Shown here: positions 7,613 to 13,902 of the stretch, piece after piece
How the letters are laid out: every line of letters starts with the position of its first letter
Position numbering within the stretch: position 1 is the first letter of the stretch
Source: Thermoplasmata archaeon
GTDB lineage: Archaea; Thermoplasmatota; Thermoplasmata; Lutacidiplasmatales; UBA184
NCBI GenBank assembly: GCA_021848165.1
Contig: JAJZMW010000050.1
Location: 1-14,556 of the forward strand
Length of the DNA: 14,556 bases
Direction: 5' to 3'
The notes under the pieces: generated by a model
Databases searched by the model: none
Told to the model about the DNA's origin: nothing
Seen by the model: only the letters and a program-made list of their open reading frames with translations
Made by a program: the position numbers and the translations under genes

Positions 7613-7750
7613 TCACCCCCGCAACCGGCGTAACGGCCGTCGTCGCCGCCTCGGAAGATGGAGCACAAGAGTCCTCCTCTCGCGTTTCCCTCCTCCCCTG
7701 CAGGGTGAATTTCGCCGGCGGATCCGCGAGGGAAACGGCCGGAACCGATG

Positions 7751-7771
7751 GAGACGGCGGTCGCCGTTCTC
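7751..7771. repeat. Inverted repeat upstream of the toxin-antitoxin promoter
   Basis: GAGACGGCG and CGCCGTTCTC form a stem of about nine pairs with one bulged T. It lies between the tRNA and the toxin-antitoxin promoter and may be a weak terminator for the tRNA or a chance dyad. Confidence 0.3.
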
Positions 7772-7795
7772 GCCGACCCCGTCGACTTTGACCTA

Positions 7796-7824
7796 TTACT
7801 TTGGGATAGCTTACCCATAAGTAA
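7796..7824. promoter_or_regulatory. Dyad at the toxin-antitoxin promoter, possible operator
   Basis: TTACTT-TGGG (7796-7805) is mirrored by CCCA-T-AAGTAA (7814-7824) around an 8-nt centre, with a one-base asymmetry. It is the only strongly A/T-rich dyad in the neighbourhood and it touches the TATA-like patch of the operon. This is where a repressor of an autoregulated toxin-antitoxin operon would be expected to bind. The function is inference. Confidence 0.45.
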
Positions 7825-7829
7825 ATAAG
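7819..7829 (+). promoter_or_regulatory. TATA-like box of the mntA-hepT operon
   Basis: AAGTAAATAAG is centred about 37 nt before ATG 7861, so transcription would start near 7850 with a leader of about 10 nt. It is the most A/T-rich stretch close to this operon. Confidence 0.55.
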
Positions 7830-7860
7830 ATGGCAGTGCGACTCTCTACCACCGGAAACT

Positions 7861-8298
7861 ATGGTCACCGAATCTCTTCCGGAGCTCCATTGTCACCGTT
7901 GCATCTACACCTGGACGCCGCGGCGCTTCCCCGTTCGGATGTGCCCACGATGCAAGTCCCGTCTCTGGGAGACGCCGGCCGTGCGCCCGATCTCCTTGGG
8001 GGTTGGATTCGGGATTCCGGAGGTCCTCGGAGCCCACCGCGCCCGGGTGCTCACGCTCGTCCGAAAGTATGGGGCGAAGCGCGTACGCGTGTTCGGGTCG
8101 GTACGACGACGGAGTGCGGACGAGGGAAGCGACGTGGACCTCCTCGTAGATGCCCTCCCCGGGGCTTCGCTTCTTGATCTTGCCCGCTTAGAGACCCAGC
8201 TCAGCAAGTTGCTGGGACGCACGGTCGACGTGGTCGAGGAGGAGAGCCTTCCCTGGTCGATGCGGCCTCAGGTACTGGCCGAGGCGGTCCCGCTGTGA
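7861..8298 (+). CDS. mntA: Zinc-ribbon MNT-family nucleotidyltransferase, MntA-like antitoxin
   Basis: The 145-residue product has two parts. Residues ~10-45 form a zinc ribbon with CxxC pairs C11/C14 and C28/C31 ('CHRCIYTWTPRR', 'MCPRCKSRLW'). Residues ~55-145 form a minimal nucleotidyltransferase with the polymerase-beta-type motif 'VFGSVRRRSADEGSDVDLLV': Gly79-Ser80 and the metal-binding Asp91 and Asp93. In characterised MntA/HepT systems MntA adds AMP to a tyrosine of the HEPN toxin and so inactivates it. The gene overlaps the next by 4 nt (GTGA), so the two are translationally coupled. Ordinary MntA proteins lack the zinc ribbon; here it may bind DNA or RNA, or serve in autoregulation (inference). 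Confidence 0.88.
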   Translation: MVTESLPELHCHRCIYTWTPRRFPVRMCPRCKSRLWETPAVRPISLGVGFGIPEVLGAHRARVLTLVRKYGAKRVRVFGSVRRRSADEGSDVDLLVDALPGASLLDLARLETQLSKLLGRTVDVVEEESLPWSMRPQVLAEAVPL

Positions 8299-8654
8299 AG
8301 GAGGCGGAGTCGCGAGTTCGGATCCTGGTCGATCGAATGCTGCGCGAAGCAAATGCGGCCGAGAAATACGCCGCCCGGGGCCAGGAGCGTTTCTTCGACA
8401 TCCGTACCCCCGAGATCCGGGATGCAGTCGAGCTGAGGATTCTCCACTTCACGGAGACGGCCACGAAGCTCGGACGTGCGTTCCGCAGCGCGAATCCCCT
8501 CATACCGTGGGACGATCTCGACCGGCTGCGCAACGACCTCGTCCACGAGTACCCCGAAGTCAAGGCGGAGAGGGTCTGGCGTTTCCTGAGCGATGATCTA
8601 CCGGGACTCGTAATGAGGCTCCGACGAGCCCGATTTCCAAGAGAATCGGGGTAG
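8295..8654 (+). CDS. hepT: HEPN domain (DUF86) protein, HepT-like RNase toxin
   Basis: This 119-residue all-helical protein carries the HEPN active-site signature R-x4-H-x-Y as 'RNDLVHEY' (Arg79, His84, Tyr86) in the family context 'IPWDDLDRLRNDLVHEYPEV'. In MntA/HepT systems HepT is an RNase; one characterised member trims the 3' end of tRNAs, and the Tyr is the residue AMPylated by MntA. All these residues are intact, so the module looks functional. The start is GTG 8295, overlapping the mntA stop as GTGA; no other start fits the length. The plus-strand region that follows is unusually rich in hairpins. Confidence 0.9.
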   Translation: MKEAESRVRILVDRMLREANAAEKYAARGQERFFDIRTPEIRDAVELRILHFTETATKLGRAFRSANPLIPWDDLDRLRNDLVHEYPEVKAERVWRFLSDDLPGLVMRLRRARFPRESG

Positions 8655-8662
8655 CGCGGAAC

Positions 8663-8717
8663 TCACTCCCCCGGCCGCGCCGCCCAAAACCAATCCTGCG
8701 CCCATCCGGGGGAGTGA
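8663..8717. repeat. Perfect 12-bp inverted repeat just after hepT
   Basis: TCACTCCCCCGG (8663-8674) and CCGGGGGAGTGA (8706-8717) are exact reverse complements with a 31-nt spacer, starting 9 nt after the hepT stop. It could stabilise or end the mntA-hepT transcript, or be the end of a mobile segment; no partner element is seen. Confidence 0.5.
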
Positions 8718-8724
8718 AATGGTG

Positions 8725-9000
8725 TCGCCCCAGCGACCGCGCTGAGGCGATGGGGAAGGCCCCGGAGCGAGGGCACCCGGGTATGCCCTCTCTGTCCGGT
8801 GGGACGACACATCCTGCGGCCCAAGCCATCGAGCGTGCCCCGGTGGGCCGAAGCAACGAGCTGATCGATCCGCTCTGGGCCGCCCGGTCTCGATGTCCCG
8901 ATCGAGCGGGGTTTGGGGGAGAGAGAGGGGCCGGGCCGAGACTCTAGGCCCCCGGAGCCGCCCGCTTTCGGCGGCCGGATCCGAGAGCAACTCTCGGATC
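8725..9000. repeat. Cluster of hairpins, possible structured RNA
   Basis: Consecutive stems are: 8725-8750 (TCGCC-C-CAGCG, loop ACCG, CGCTG-A-GGCGA, ten pairs around one mismatch); 8752-8763; 8769-8790 (GAGGGCA/TGCCCTC); 8817-8850 (CGGCCCA/TGGGCCG); 8889-8906 (CTCGAT/ATCGAG); and 8978-9000 (GATCCGAGAG, loop CAA, CTCTCGGATC, ten perfect pairs). I do not recognise RNase P RNA, SRP RNA or another known family. High GC makes chance hairpins frequent, so this is only a candidate. Confidence 0.3.
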
Positions 9001-9002
9001 TG

Positions 9003-9470
9003 TCCCCCGGTGCCCCGCGGCTCTCCGGCCGTGGCACGTCCGAGCGCCGCGCCGTTCATCCTCCCGATCTCGCCGCCCTCTCTTTCGAAATAGCACGCCA
9101 ACTCGCAAGGGTCGGTCGGCTCGATCTCCCGGCATAGTTCCGGAGCGCGGACCCATCCCGGGTGCTCGATGTGGGGCGGATCCTGGGGCGGCATGTCGTA
9201 GGGGGCTCGATCGCGAAACCGCTTCGCGCGATGTACGAACGAGTGGAGCAGGGCGCCGGCGTTGTCCAGATCCCGGGCAACGTCCTGCAGGGGGCGTTCC
9301 CTCCGTCGGATTTCCGTGGGGCCGACCCGGTCGCGGAGAGGTTCCCGGGCTTCGCCCGAGCTTCCGTAGAAGGCCCGCAAGAGCGGACGCCCCTCCCATA
9401 CCAATCTCGGTGGGAGAAGTCACAACATCAACAGATCCAGCCAGAGCACGCGGCGCTCGATCCGATTGAC
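9003..9470 (-). pseudogene. Possible decayed minus-strand gene of unknown family
   Basis: One minus-strand frame reads 'RIERRVLWLDLLML', an in-frame TGA (9425-9427), then about 130 residues of balanced, protein-like composition. These include 'LQDVARDLDNAGALLHSFVH', 'AKRFRDRAPYDMPPQDPPHI' and 'ELCREIEPTDPCELACYFE'. Third-position GC is roughly 80 percent, lower than in intact genes here. After about 9010 it dissolves into Arg/Pro-rich sequence. The complementary plus frame (from 9162) has similar composition, so the strand is uncertain. I do not recognise a family. Confidence 0.25.
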
Positions 9471-9603
9471 CCCGAGCCCTCCGCACGAGAGCGGCTCTCG
9501 GAGTCGCTCACAGGAGGGCGACGCATCCGCTCTCTCCCGACCCCTCCGTGGTTTCGGGATCCTCGAGGTCCGGCATGGCCACAGACCGTCGGAGACGGGG
9601 ACG

Positions 9604-9626
9604 CATGGCCACGGGGGGTGGCCATG
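9604..9626. repeat. Perfect 9-bp inverted repeat CATGGCCAC
   Basis: CATGGCCAC and GTGGCCATG flank five G. A further direct copy of CATGGCCAC lies at 9574-9582. The site is about 80 bp past the amidohydrolase stop on that gene's strand, so it may be a 3' hairpin; no T-run follows. Confidence 0.4.
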
Positions 9627-9706
9627 ACGCGGGCGGGTGGAACGCATGGGGAGGCGGCGAGCTCCATCGGACCCGGCGCGTCAACGCTCCCACGGTTCGC
9701 GGCGGG

Positions 9707-10657
9707 TCACCCTCCCTTTGCAAAGGGGATCGGCGACGCCGACCGCCGCGTGCGCGGCGCGGTTCCGATCGAACGCCGGTCGGAAGCGGGGTTCGGCGAT
9801 TCCGCCACTCCCTTGCGGGCCGTCCCGCGGCGCGGTAGGCCGAACAACTGCGCGGCGTTGTCGTAGAGGATCGAGGCGAGCTCCGCCCGGGAAAACCCGA
9901 GCGACGCAACCGCCTGCACCGCCTTCGCGGGAGCATCGAGGGGGAAATCGCTGGCGAAAAGGAGTCGGTCCGTGCCCACCTTTCGGAGGGTCCACGCCAG
10001 CTGGTCCGCGAACGGCCCGTGGGCGAAGAGGGACGCCGTCGCGGAGAGGTCGATCCAGACGTTGCGGCCCCACCACGGATACCGGGCCAAGATCTCGTAC
10101 ACGATCAAGGCCGGGAACTGCGGCCCGTGGGCGTGCGCCACGACCAGCCTCGCATCGGGAACCGCCATCGCCAGGCGCACGAACTTGCCGGGTTGATTCG
10201 CGTCGAACGGAGAGTACCCGTCGAAGATCACCGGCAGTCCTCGTTTCGTCGCCCGAGCAACGACCGTACGGACCGCCGGATCCGCCACGTCAAAGTCCTG
10301 CGTGTTCGGGTGGAGTTTGAGGGCCCGGGCTCCCGCGGCGGCCACGCGGTCCAGCTCGATCAGGGCCTTCGCCCGATCTCCCGGATGGACCGAACATACC
10401 GGGAAGAACCGACCTCCGGTCGACCGACCGAGCGCGAGCACTTTGTCGTTCAACGTGCGCGTCCGAGGGAGGTCCCCCCGAGGCGCCATCACGAACGCCG
10501 CCGCGAAGCGGATGTCGAGGCCGCTGGTCGTACGAACGTACTCCTCAGGGGTGTGGGACGCTCCCGCGATGGGTGCCTCTTGAGGGAGTTGCGGGTGCGT
10601 ATGCGCGTCGATGATGGGACCCCAGCGTCCTCGGGTTCGGCCCCCGGCCCTCGGCAC
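9707..10657 (-). CDS. Amidohydrolase family metal-dependent hydrolase (TIM barrel)
   Basis: The 316-residue enzyme resembles the amidohydrolase-2 group of zinc hydrolases and decarboxylases; the substrate is unknown. Metal-site motifs are 'IIDAHTHPQ' (Asp17, His19, His21) on strand 1, 'KLHPNTQDF' (His116), 'VVAHAHGP' (His175, His177) and 'LLFASDFPLD' (Asp237) on strand 8. The fold ends near 'NAAQLFGLPRRG' (~residue 277). The last ~40 residues are low-complexity Ser/Arg/Pro and look like read-through into non-coding DNA. The start is GTG 10657, the only start codon close before the first barrel strand and 25 nt from a TATA-like patch. The protein is cytoplasmic. The upstream minus-strand glycosyltransferase stop is 296 bp away, so it is probably separately transcribed. 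Confidence 0.85.
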   Translation of the reverse strand: MPRAGGRTRGRWGPIIDAHTHPQLPQEAPIAGASHTPEEYVRTTSGLDIRFAAAFVMAPRGDLPRTRTLNDKVLALGRSTGGRFFPVCSVHPGDRAKALIELDRVAAAGARALKLHPNTQDFDVADPAVRTVVARATKRGLPVIFDGYSPFDANQPGKFVRLAMAVPDARLVVAHAHGPQFPALIVYEILARYPWWGRNVWIDLSATASLFAHGPFADQLAWTLRKVGTDRLLFASDFPLDAPAKAVQAVASLGFSRAELASILYDNAAQLFGLPRRGTARKGVAESPNPASDRRSIGTAPRTRRSASPIPFAKGG

Positions 10658-10953
10658 CTCGACTCGAACTCCGCGCGGGATAATAGTCGTTCCGGAAGGA
10701 CTCCGTGCCGGGCGGGGGCGGCGGCGCGTTCGATGCCAGACGGCGCGACGGTTCCGAGCGGAGTCGTGCCCGGCCAGATTCGTACGACATCGCTGCCGAG
10801 ATTCCCCGGGACCGCCCGTTTTCCGGCGCACGAAAGGGAGCCCTCAGCGACCGTCGATGCCGGGGGCGCTCGCGGGCCCGACGCCGATCGGTAAGGGGGT
10901 CGTCGAGGATCGAGGAGCTCGCGAGGGCCGAGAGAACGCTCGCCGACCTCATG
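10658..10953. other. Intergenic region between two minus-strand genes
   Basis: Apart from the amidohydrolase promoter candidate at 10679-10686, nothing recognisable is seen. All frames give Arg/Pro-rich translations without family resemblance. Confidence 0.5.
10679..10686 (-). promoter_or_regulatory. TATA-like box of the amidohydrolase gene
   Basis: On the minus strand this reads CTATTATC, the most A/T-rich octamer of the gap, centred 25 nt before GTG 10657. This spacing predicts a leaderless transcript and supports the chosen start. Confidence 0.55.
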
Positions 10954-12207
10954 TCAAGGGGGGCGATGGCCCCTCTTCGCCCGCACCGCTCGGCGATAGC
11001 AGCTCACGTAGGCTTCCGCCATCCGGTCCGACGAGGCGTTCGCGATCACCCACTCCCGGCCCGCCCGGGGAGCGGAGGCGCTGAGAACGGGAGGTGCGAG
11101 GAGGGCCTCGATGGCCCGGGCGATCGCGGGAAGATCCTCCGGGTCTACGACGATCCCGGCCCCGGAGCTCCGGGCGATCTCCGCCGGGCCCCCGCGCTCG
11201 GTGACGACCGCCGCGGCCCCGGACGCGAGCGCCTCCAGCAGCGCAACCGACGACGTGTCCGATAACGACGGAAGTACGAAGACGCGCGTCCGGGCGAGGA
11301 GGTGGGCCTTTTCCTCCTCCGAGATGGGGCCTAGGTACCGGACCCGGTCGGCGAGCGGCGTTCCTGGCCCGACCATCCGCTCCACCTCGTGGCGATGCGG
11401 TCCATCTCCGGCGAGCACCGCGACCCAATCTCGGCGTCGGCCCAGCAGTTCGAGGGCGCCGAGGAACCGCTGGTATCCCTTGTCTCGGGTGAGGCGTCCG
11501 ACGAAGCTGATCATGGGCGCCGCCGCACCTCCCCTGTCCGACGGCTCACCGCCCCGGGAAGCGTCCGGGCGGAAGACGGTCGTATCGACTCCGTTCGGAA
11601 CAAGTACGGGGGAGGCCACCATCGGCCCACGCGCCTGTCGTGCGAGCGTAGCCCTCGACGCCTCCGTCGGGGCCGTCGCGACGTCACACTTCGCGCAGAG
11701 ATCGACGGCGAACTGACCCCACGCCCGGAAGAACCTCCGTGCGAGAGCGGTCCGGCCCGAGCCGCGGAGCATTCCGGCGAGATCGGTGTGGTAGGTCCCA
11801 ACCGTTGGGACCCCCCACCGGCGCGCCGCGAGGAGCCCGGCCAGCCCGACGACCCCCGGGGTGTGGATGTGGATGACGTCGAACGACTTTCGGCCGTCCG
11901 GCGAAGGGAACCACGGCAGGGCGGCGATCCGGTACTGCGGGTAGCTCGGGGCCGCCACCGAGAGGAATCGGCGGATCTGGACCCCGTCGGGGCGGATGGT
12001 CCATCCCGGCTCCCCCGGTGGACGGACGGTGAACACCACGACCGCGTGCCCGAGTCGGGTCAGGGTTCGTGCGAGGGTGTCGGTGACCTGGGCGACCCCG
12101 TCGTGGGTGGGAACGAACGTGTCGGTGAAGAACGCCACCCGGAGAGGTCGGTCACCTGTGTCGGTCCGGACGGTCCGGGAGGCGGTCGGGACGTGTTGCG
12201 AAGACAT
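10954..12207 (-). CDS. Glycosyltransferase family 4 protein
   Basis: The 417-residue protein is a GT-B fold, retaining GT4-type glycosyltransferase that moves a sugar from a nucleotide-sugar to a lipid or glycan; donor and acceptor are unknown. The N-terminal domain has 'RVAFFTDTFVPTHDGVAQV' (residues ~23-41), 'FDVIHIHTPG' and 'GTYHTDLAG'. The C-terminal donor domain has 'VLVPNGVDTTVF', 'ISFVGRLTRDKGY', 'LAGDGP' and 'LPSLSDTSSVALLEALASG', ending in 'GGPAE'. The first Glu of the EX7E motif is Asp317, a variant known from lipid glucosyltransferase-like members. I chose ATG 12207 because GGATGGAGG precedes it directly and it is the last ATG before the fold. There is no signal peptide; it probably works at the inner membrane face. 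A role in glycolipid synthesis or in glycosylating surface proteins is inference. Confidence 0.9.
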   Translation of the reverse strand: MSSQHVPTASRTVRTDTGDRPLRVAFFTDTFVPTHDGVAQVTDTLARTLTRLGHAVVVFTVRPPGEPGWTIRPDGVQIRRFLSVAAPSYPQYRIAALPWFPSPDGRKSFDVIHIHTPGVVGLAGLLAARRWGVPTVGTYHTDLAGMLRGSGRTALARRFFRAWGQFAVDLCAKCDVATAPTEASRATLARQARGPMVASPVLVPNGVDTTVFRPDASRGGEPSDRGGAAAPMISFVGRLTRDKGYQRFLGALELLGRRRDWVAVLAGDGPHRHEVERMVGPGTPLADRVRYLGPISEEEKAHLLARTRVFVLPSLSDTSSVALLEALASGAAAVVTERGGPAEIARSSGAGIVVDPEDLPAIARAIEALLAPPVLSASAPRAGREWVIANASSDRMAEAYVSCYRRAVRAKRGHRPP

Positions 12208-12780
12208 CCTCCATCCCGCGATGGGCCCGCTTCCTGACGATAGCCGCAAGCGACGGCCGCTCTTGGCGAGAAGGTTCGTTCTCCGTCGTTGCGACCAGGG
12301 TCCCGAGGAGGATCGTGCCCGAGACGGCCGAGCTCTCGATGCGGGCGAAGGCGAGTCCCTTTACCTGTTCGGGGGCGCGGTGTCCACGAACGAGGGCCGG
12401 GGGGAACGGAGCCCGGAACCCGGTTGTCGCGCAAGCGGCGAACCCGATTCACACCCACTACACCCTCGCGTCCCACCGGCCGGGGAGAGCGCCGGCATCC
12501 GAATTCGGAGCGAGGTCGGCGGTCGCGACGGCGGATGGTACGAGCGACGCCCTCCGGAACGCGCCCGGGCGGAGAGAGGGGGATCGGAGATGCCGACATC
12601 GGACACCGTTCCCCTGCGTCGTTGCGGCTGCCGAGCGAAGATCTCTTTCGCAGGGCGTCGGGGTCCGGGGGACCTCCCCCGCTCCCTCTATGTCCTCCGG
12701 CGGCTTCGGGCGACCATGCGAGCGTTGCCCCGACCGAAGGTCGTTCCTCGGACGCGAGCGACCGCATCGTAGAGGGAGGG
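12208..12780. other. Divergent intergenic region
   Basis: This 573-bp gap lies between the minus-strand glycosyltransferase and the plus-strand radical SAM gene. The radical SAM frame is open back to 12289, but the translation is Arg/Pro/Gly-rich and unlike a protein, so it is not counted. A weak TATA-like GCTATCG lies on the minus strand near 12238-12244. A small open frame at 12590-12772 is listed separately. Confidence 0.5.
12590..12772 (+). CDS. Possible 60-residue peptide upstream of the radical SAM gene
   Basis: A short open frame begins at ATG 12590 after a purine-rich GGGGATCGGAG and stops 8 nt before the radical SAM start. Its product is very basic (about one quarter Arg/Lys), with two Cys in 'RRCGCRAK' and no known domain. 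Third-position GC is about 72 percent, well below the neighbouring real gene, which argues against coding. Only its position makes it interesting. Confidence 0.2.
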   Translation: MPTSDTVPLRRCGCRAKISFAGRRGPGDLPRSLYVLRRLRATMRALPRPKVVPRTRATAS

Positions 12781-13848
12781 ATGGCGGTCCTCAAGCCGGT
12801 GGTGCTGCGGAGCCTCCAGCGCACCCTGCGCGGGTTGGGGGGAGAGAAAGCGCCGGTGCTCGCCGGCCACAAGCTCCTCTACCGCTGCAATCTCGAGTGC
12901 AAGATGTGCCCGTTCTGGCGGCGAGAGGACGAGGAGCTCCTTTCGGTCGCCGACGAGATCCGCGTGATGGACTCCCTCGCCGCCGCGGGCGTCTCGTTCC
13001 TCGGCTTCGAGGGAGGCGAGCCGCTCCTCCGCCGCGATGTCGGCACGATCCTCCGCGAGGCGCACGCCCGGTTCCACACCTCGCTCGTGACGAACGGCTG
13101 GCTGCTGGAGCACCGGTTGCGCGAGATCGCGCCGTCGCTCGACCTCCTCTTCGTCTCCCTCGATGGCATCGGAGAGCGCCACGACCAGCTCCGCGGGATC
13201 CCCCGCTCGTTCGAACGGGCCGTCGCCGGGATCCGCGCGAGCCGCGACGAGGTCCCCACGGTCATCAGCCACACCGTCACGAAGGACAATCTCGACCACT
13301 CCGAACGGGTCGTCGCGCTCGCGGAAGAGCTCGGTGTGGGCATGACGCTGCAGATCGCCTACGACTACCGCACCGCCGACCCGATGAGCCCCGAGCGCGC
13401 CGCTCTGCGGCCCGTGATCGAGCGACTGCGCGACCTCCGGCGCGACGGGGCCCCGATCCTGGAGTCGCCGGAATATTTTGACGCGATCCTCGGATCGTGG
13501 TACGAGGGCCGCCCCTGGCGGTGCAAGCCGTGGCTCACCATCAACGTCGACCCGTCGGGCCGGATCGTCCTCCCCTGCTACGTGCTCCAGGAGTACCAAG
13601 GGTCGACCCCCGTGTGGGAGGTCGATGTGCGCAAGCTCTGGAACGAGTTCGACTGGTCGTCCTACGAGAGCTGCAACCGATGCGCGCTCGCCTGCTATCT
13701 CGAGCCGTCCCTGTTCCGATGGACCGATTTCGCGAGCGTGCGGGAGCGGGTGATCGACGGCGCGGTCCACTACCTTCGACGGACCGCGCGCACGGCCCCT
13801 CCCCGCGCCACGACCCCGCTCGTCCAGATCGAGGCCGCGCACCCCTAG
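12781..13848 (+). CDS. Radical SAM protein with SPASM-like C-terminal cluster
   Basis: The 355-residue iron-sulfur enzyme cleaves S-adenosylmethionine to start radical chemistry; the substrate is unknown. The 4Fe-4S motif is 'CNLECKMC' (Cys36, Cys40, Cys43; CX3CX2C), followed by 'GFEGGEPLLR' (GGEP at 78-81), 'SLVTNGWLL' and 'LLFVSLDGIGERHDQLRG'. The C-terminal part has five more cysteines (Cys248, Cys266, and Cys298, Cys301, Cys305 in 'CNRCALAC') around 'NVDPSGRIVLPCY'. This fits a SPASM or twitch auxiliary cluster. The start is ATG 12781 directly after GAGGGAGGG; the frame is open further upstream but not protein-like. Alternatives are a peptide-modifying maturase or an HpnH-like or cofactor-type enzyme. 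The next gene begins 54 bp downstream. Confidence 0.9.
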   Translation: MAVLKPVVLRSLQRTLRGLGGEKAPVLAGHKLLYRCNLECKMCPFWRREDEELLSVADEIRVMDSLAAAGVSFLGFEGGEPLLRRDVGTILREAHARFHTSLVTNGWLLEHRLREIAPSLDLLFVSLDGIGERHDQLRGIPRSFERAVAGIRASRDEVPTVISHTVTKDNLDHSERVVALAEELGVGMTLQIAYDYRTADPMSPERAALRPVIERLRDLRRDGAPILESPEYFDAILGSWYEGRPWRCKPWLTINVDPSGRIVLPCYVLQEYQGSTPVWEVDVRKLWNEFDWSSYESCNRCALACYLEPSLFRWTDFASVRERVIDGAVHYLRRTARTAPPRATTPLVQIEAAHP

Positions 13849-13875
13849 ATCCGCGGAGCGCCGCGACCGACCGGC

Positions 13876-13883
13876 CTTTGTAG
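13876..13883 (+). promoter_or_regulatory. Weak TATA-like patch before the hydrolase gene
   Basis: CTTTGTAG is centred about 23 nt before GTG 13903. It is the only T/A-rich patch in the 54-bp gap. A GAGGAG Shine-Dalgarno (13895-13900) also precedes the start, so the hydrolase may instead be read from the radical SAM transcript. Confidence 0.25.
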
Positions 13884-13902
13884 CCTTCCTCGATGAGGAG
13901 CC

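Larger units (their letters stand above)
8655..9706. other. Long region without a confident gene
   Basis: About 1.05 kb lies between the hepT stop and the amidohydrolase stop. Positions 8663-9000 hold a chain of hairpins. Positions ~9000-9470 hold minus-strand sequence with moderately coding-like composition but an internal stop. Positions 9570-9626 hold copies of CATGGCCAC. Long open frames cross it on both strands because stops are rare at this GC content; third-position GC is lower than in the solid genes. I see no transposase, tRNA or CRISPR repeat. Confidence 0.55.

Noticed and set aside
4145..7633. A 1162-codon plus-strand open frame overlapping the surface-protein gene and running through the tRNA
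   Set aside because: Its translation is almost entirely Arg, Gly, Pro, Asp and His without domains. It is the out-of-frame shadow of the real gene, kept open by high GC, and it crosses a structural RNA.
7503..7868. A minus-strand open frame containing 'GPPGFEPGFEAPEASVMS'
   Set aside because: This is the well-known type of false protein made by translating the complement of a tRNA gene.
7830..8177. An upstream start (ATG 7830) for a plus-strand frame over the antitoxin gene
   Set aside because: It is in a different frame from the zinc-ribbon/MNT motifs and its product has no recognisable features.
8655..9706. A known ncRNA (RNase P or SRP RNA) in the gene-poor region
   Set aside because: I looked for the conserved RNase P core and SRP helix-8 sequences on both strands and found neither.
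10957..10974. Hairpin AGGGGGGC/GGCCCCT as a terminator of the glycosyltransferase
   Set aside because: It lies inside the last codons of the gene and has no T-run after it on the minus strand; likely a by-product of GC-rich coding sequence.
12289..12780. A 164-residue N-terminal extension of the radical SAM protein
   Set aside because: The extension is Arg/Pro/Gly-rich with poor coding character. A Shine-Dalgarno directly precedes ATG 12781, and the catalytic domain begins soon after.
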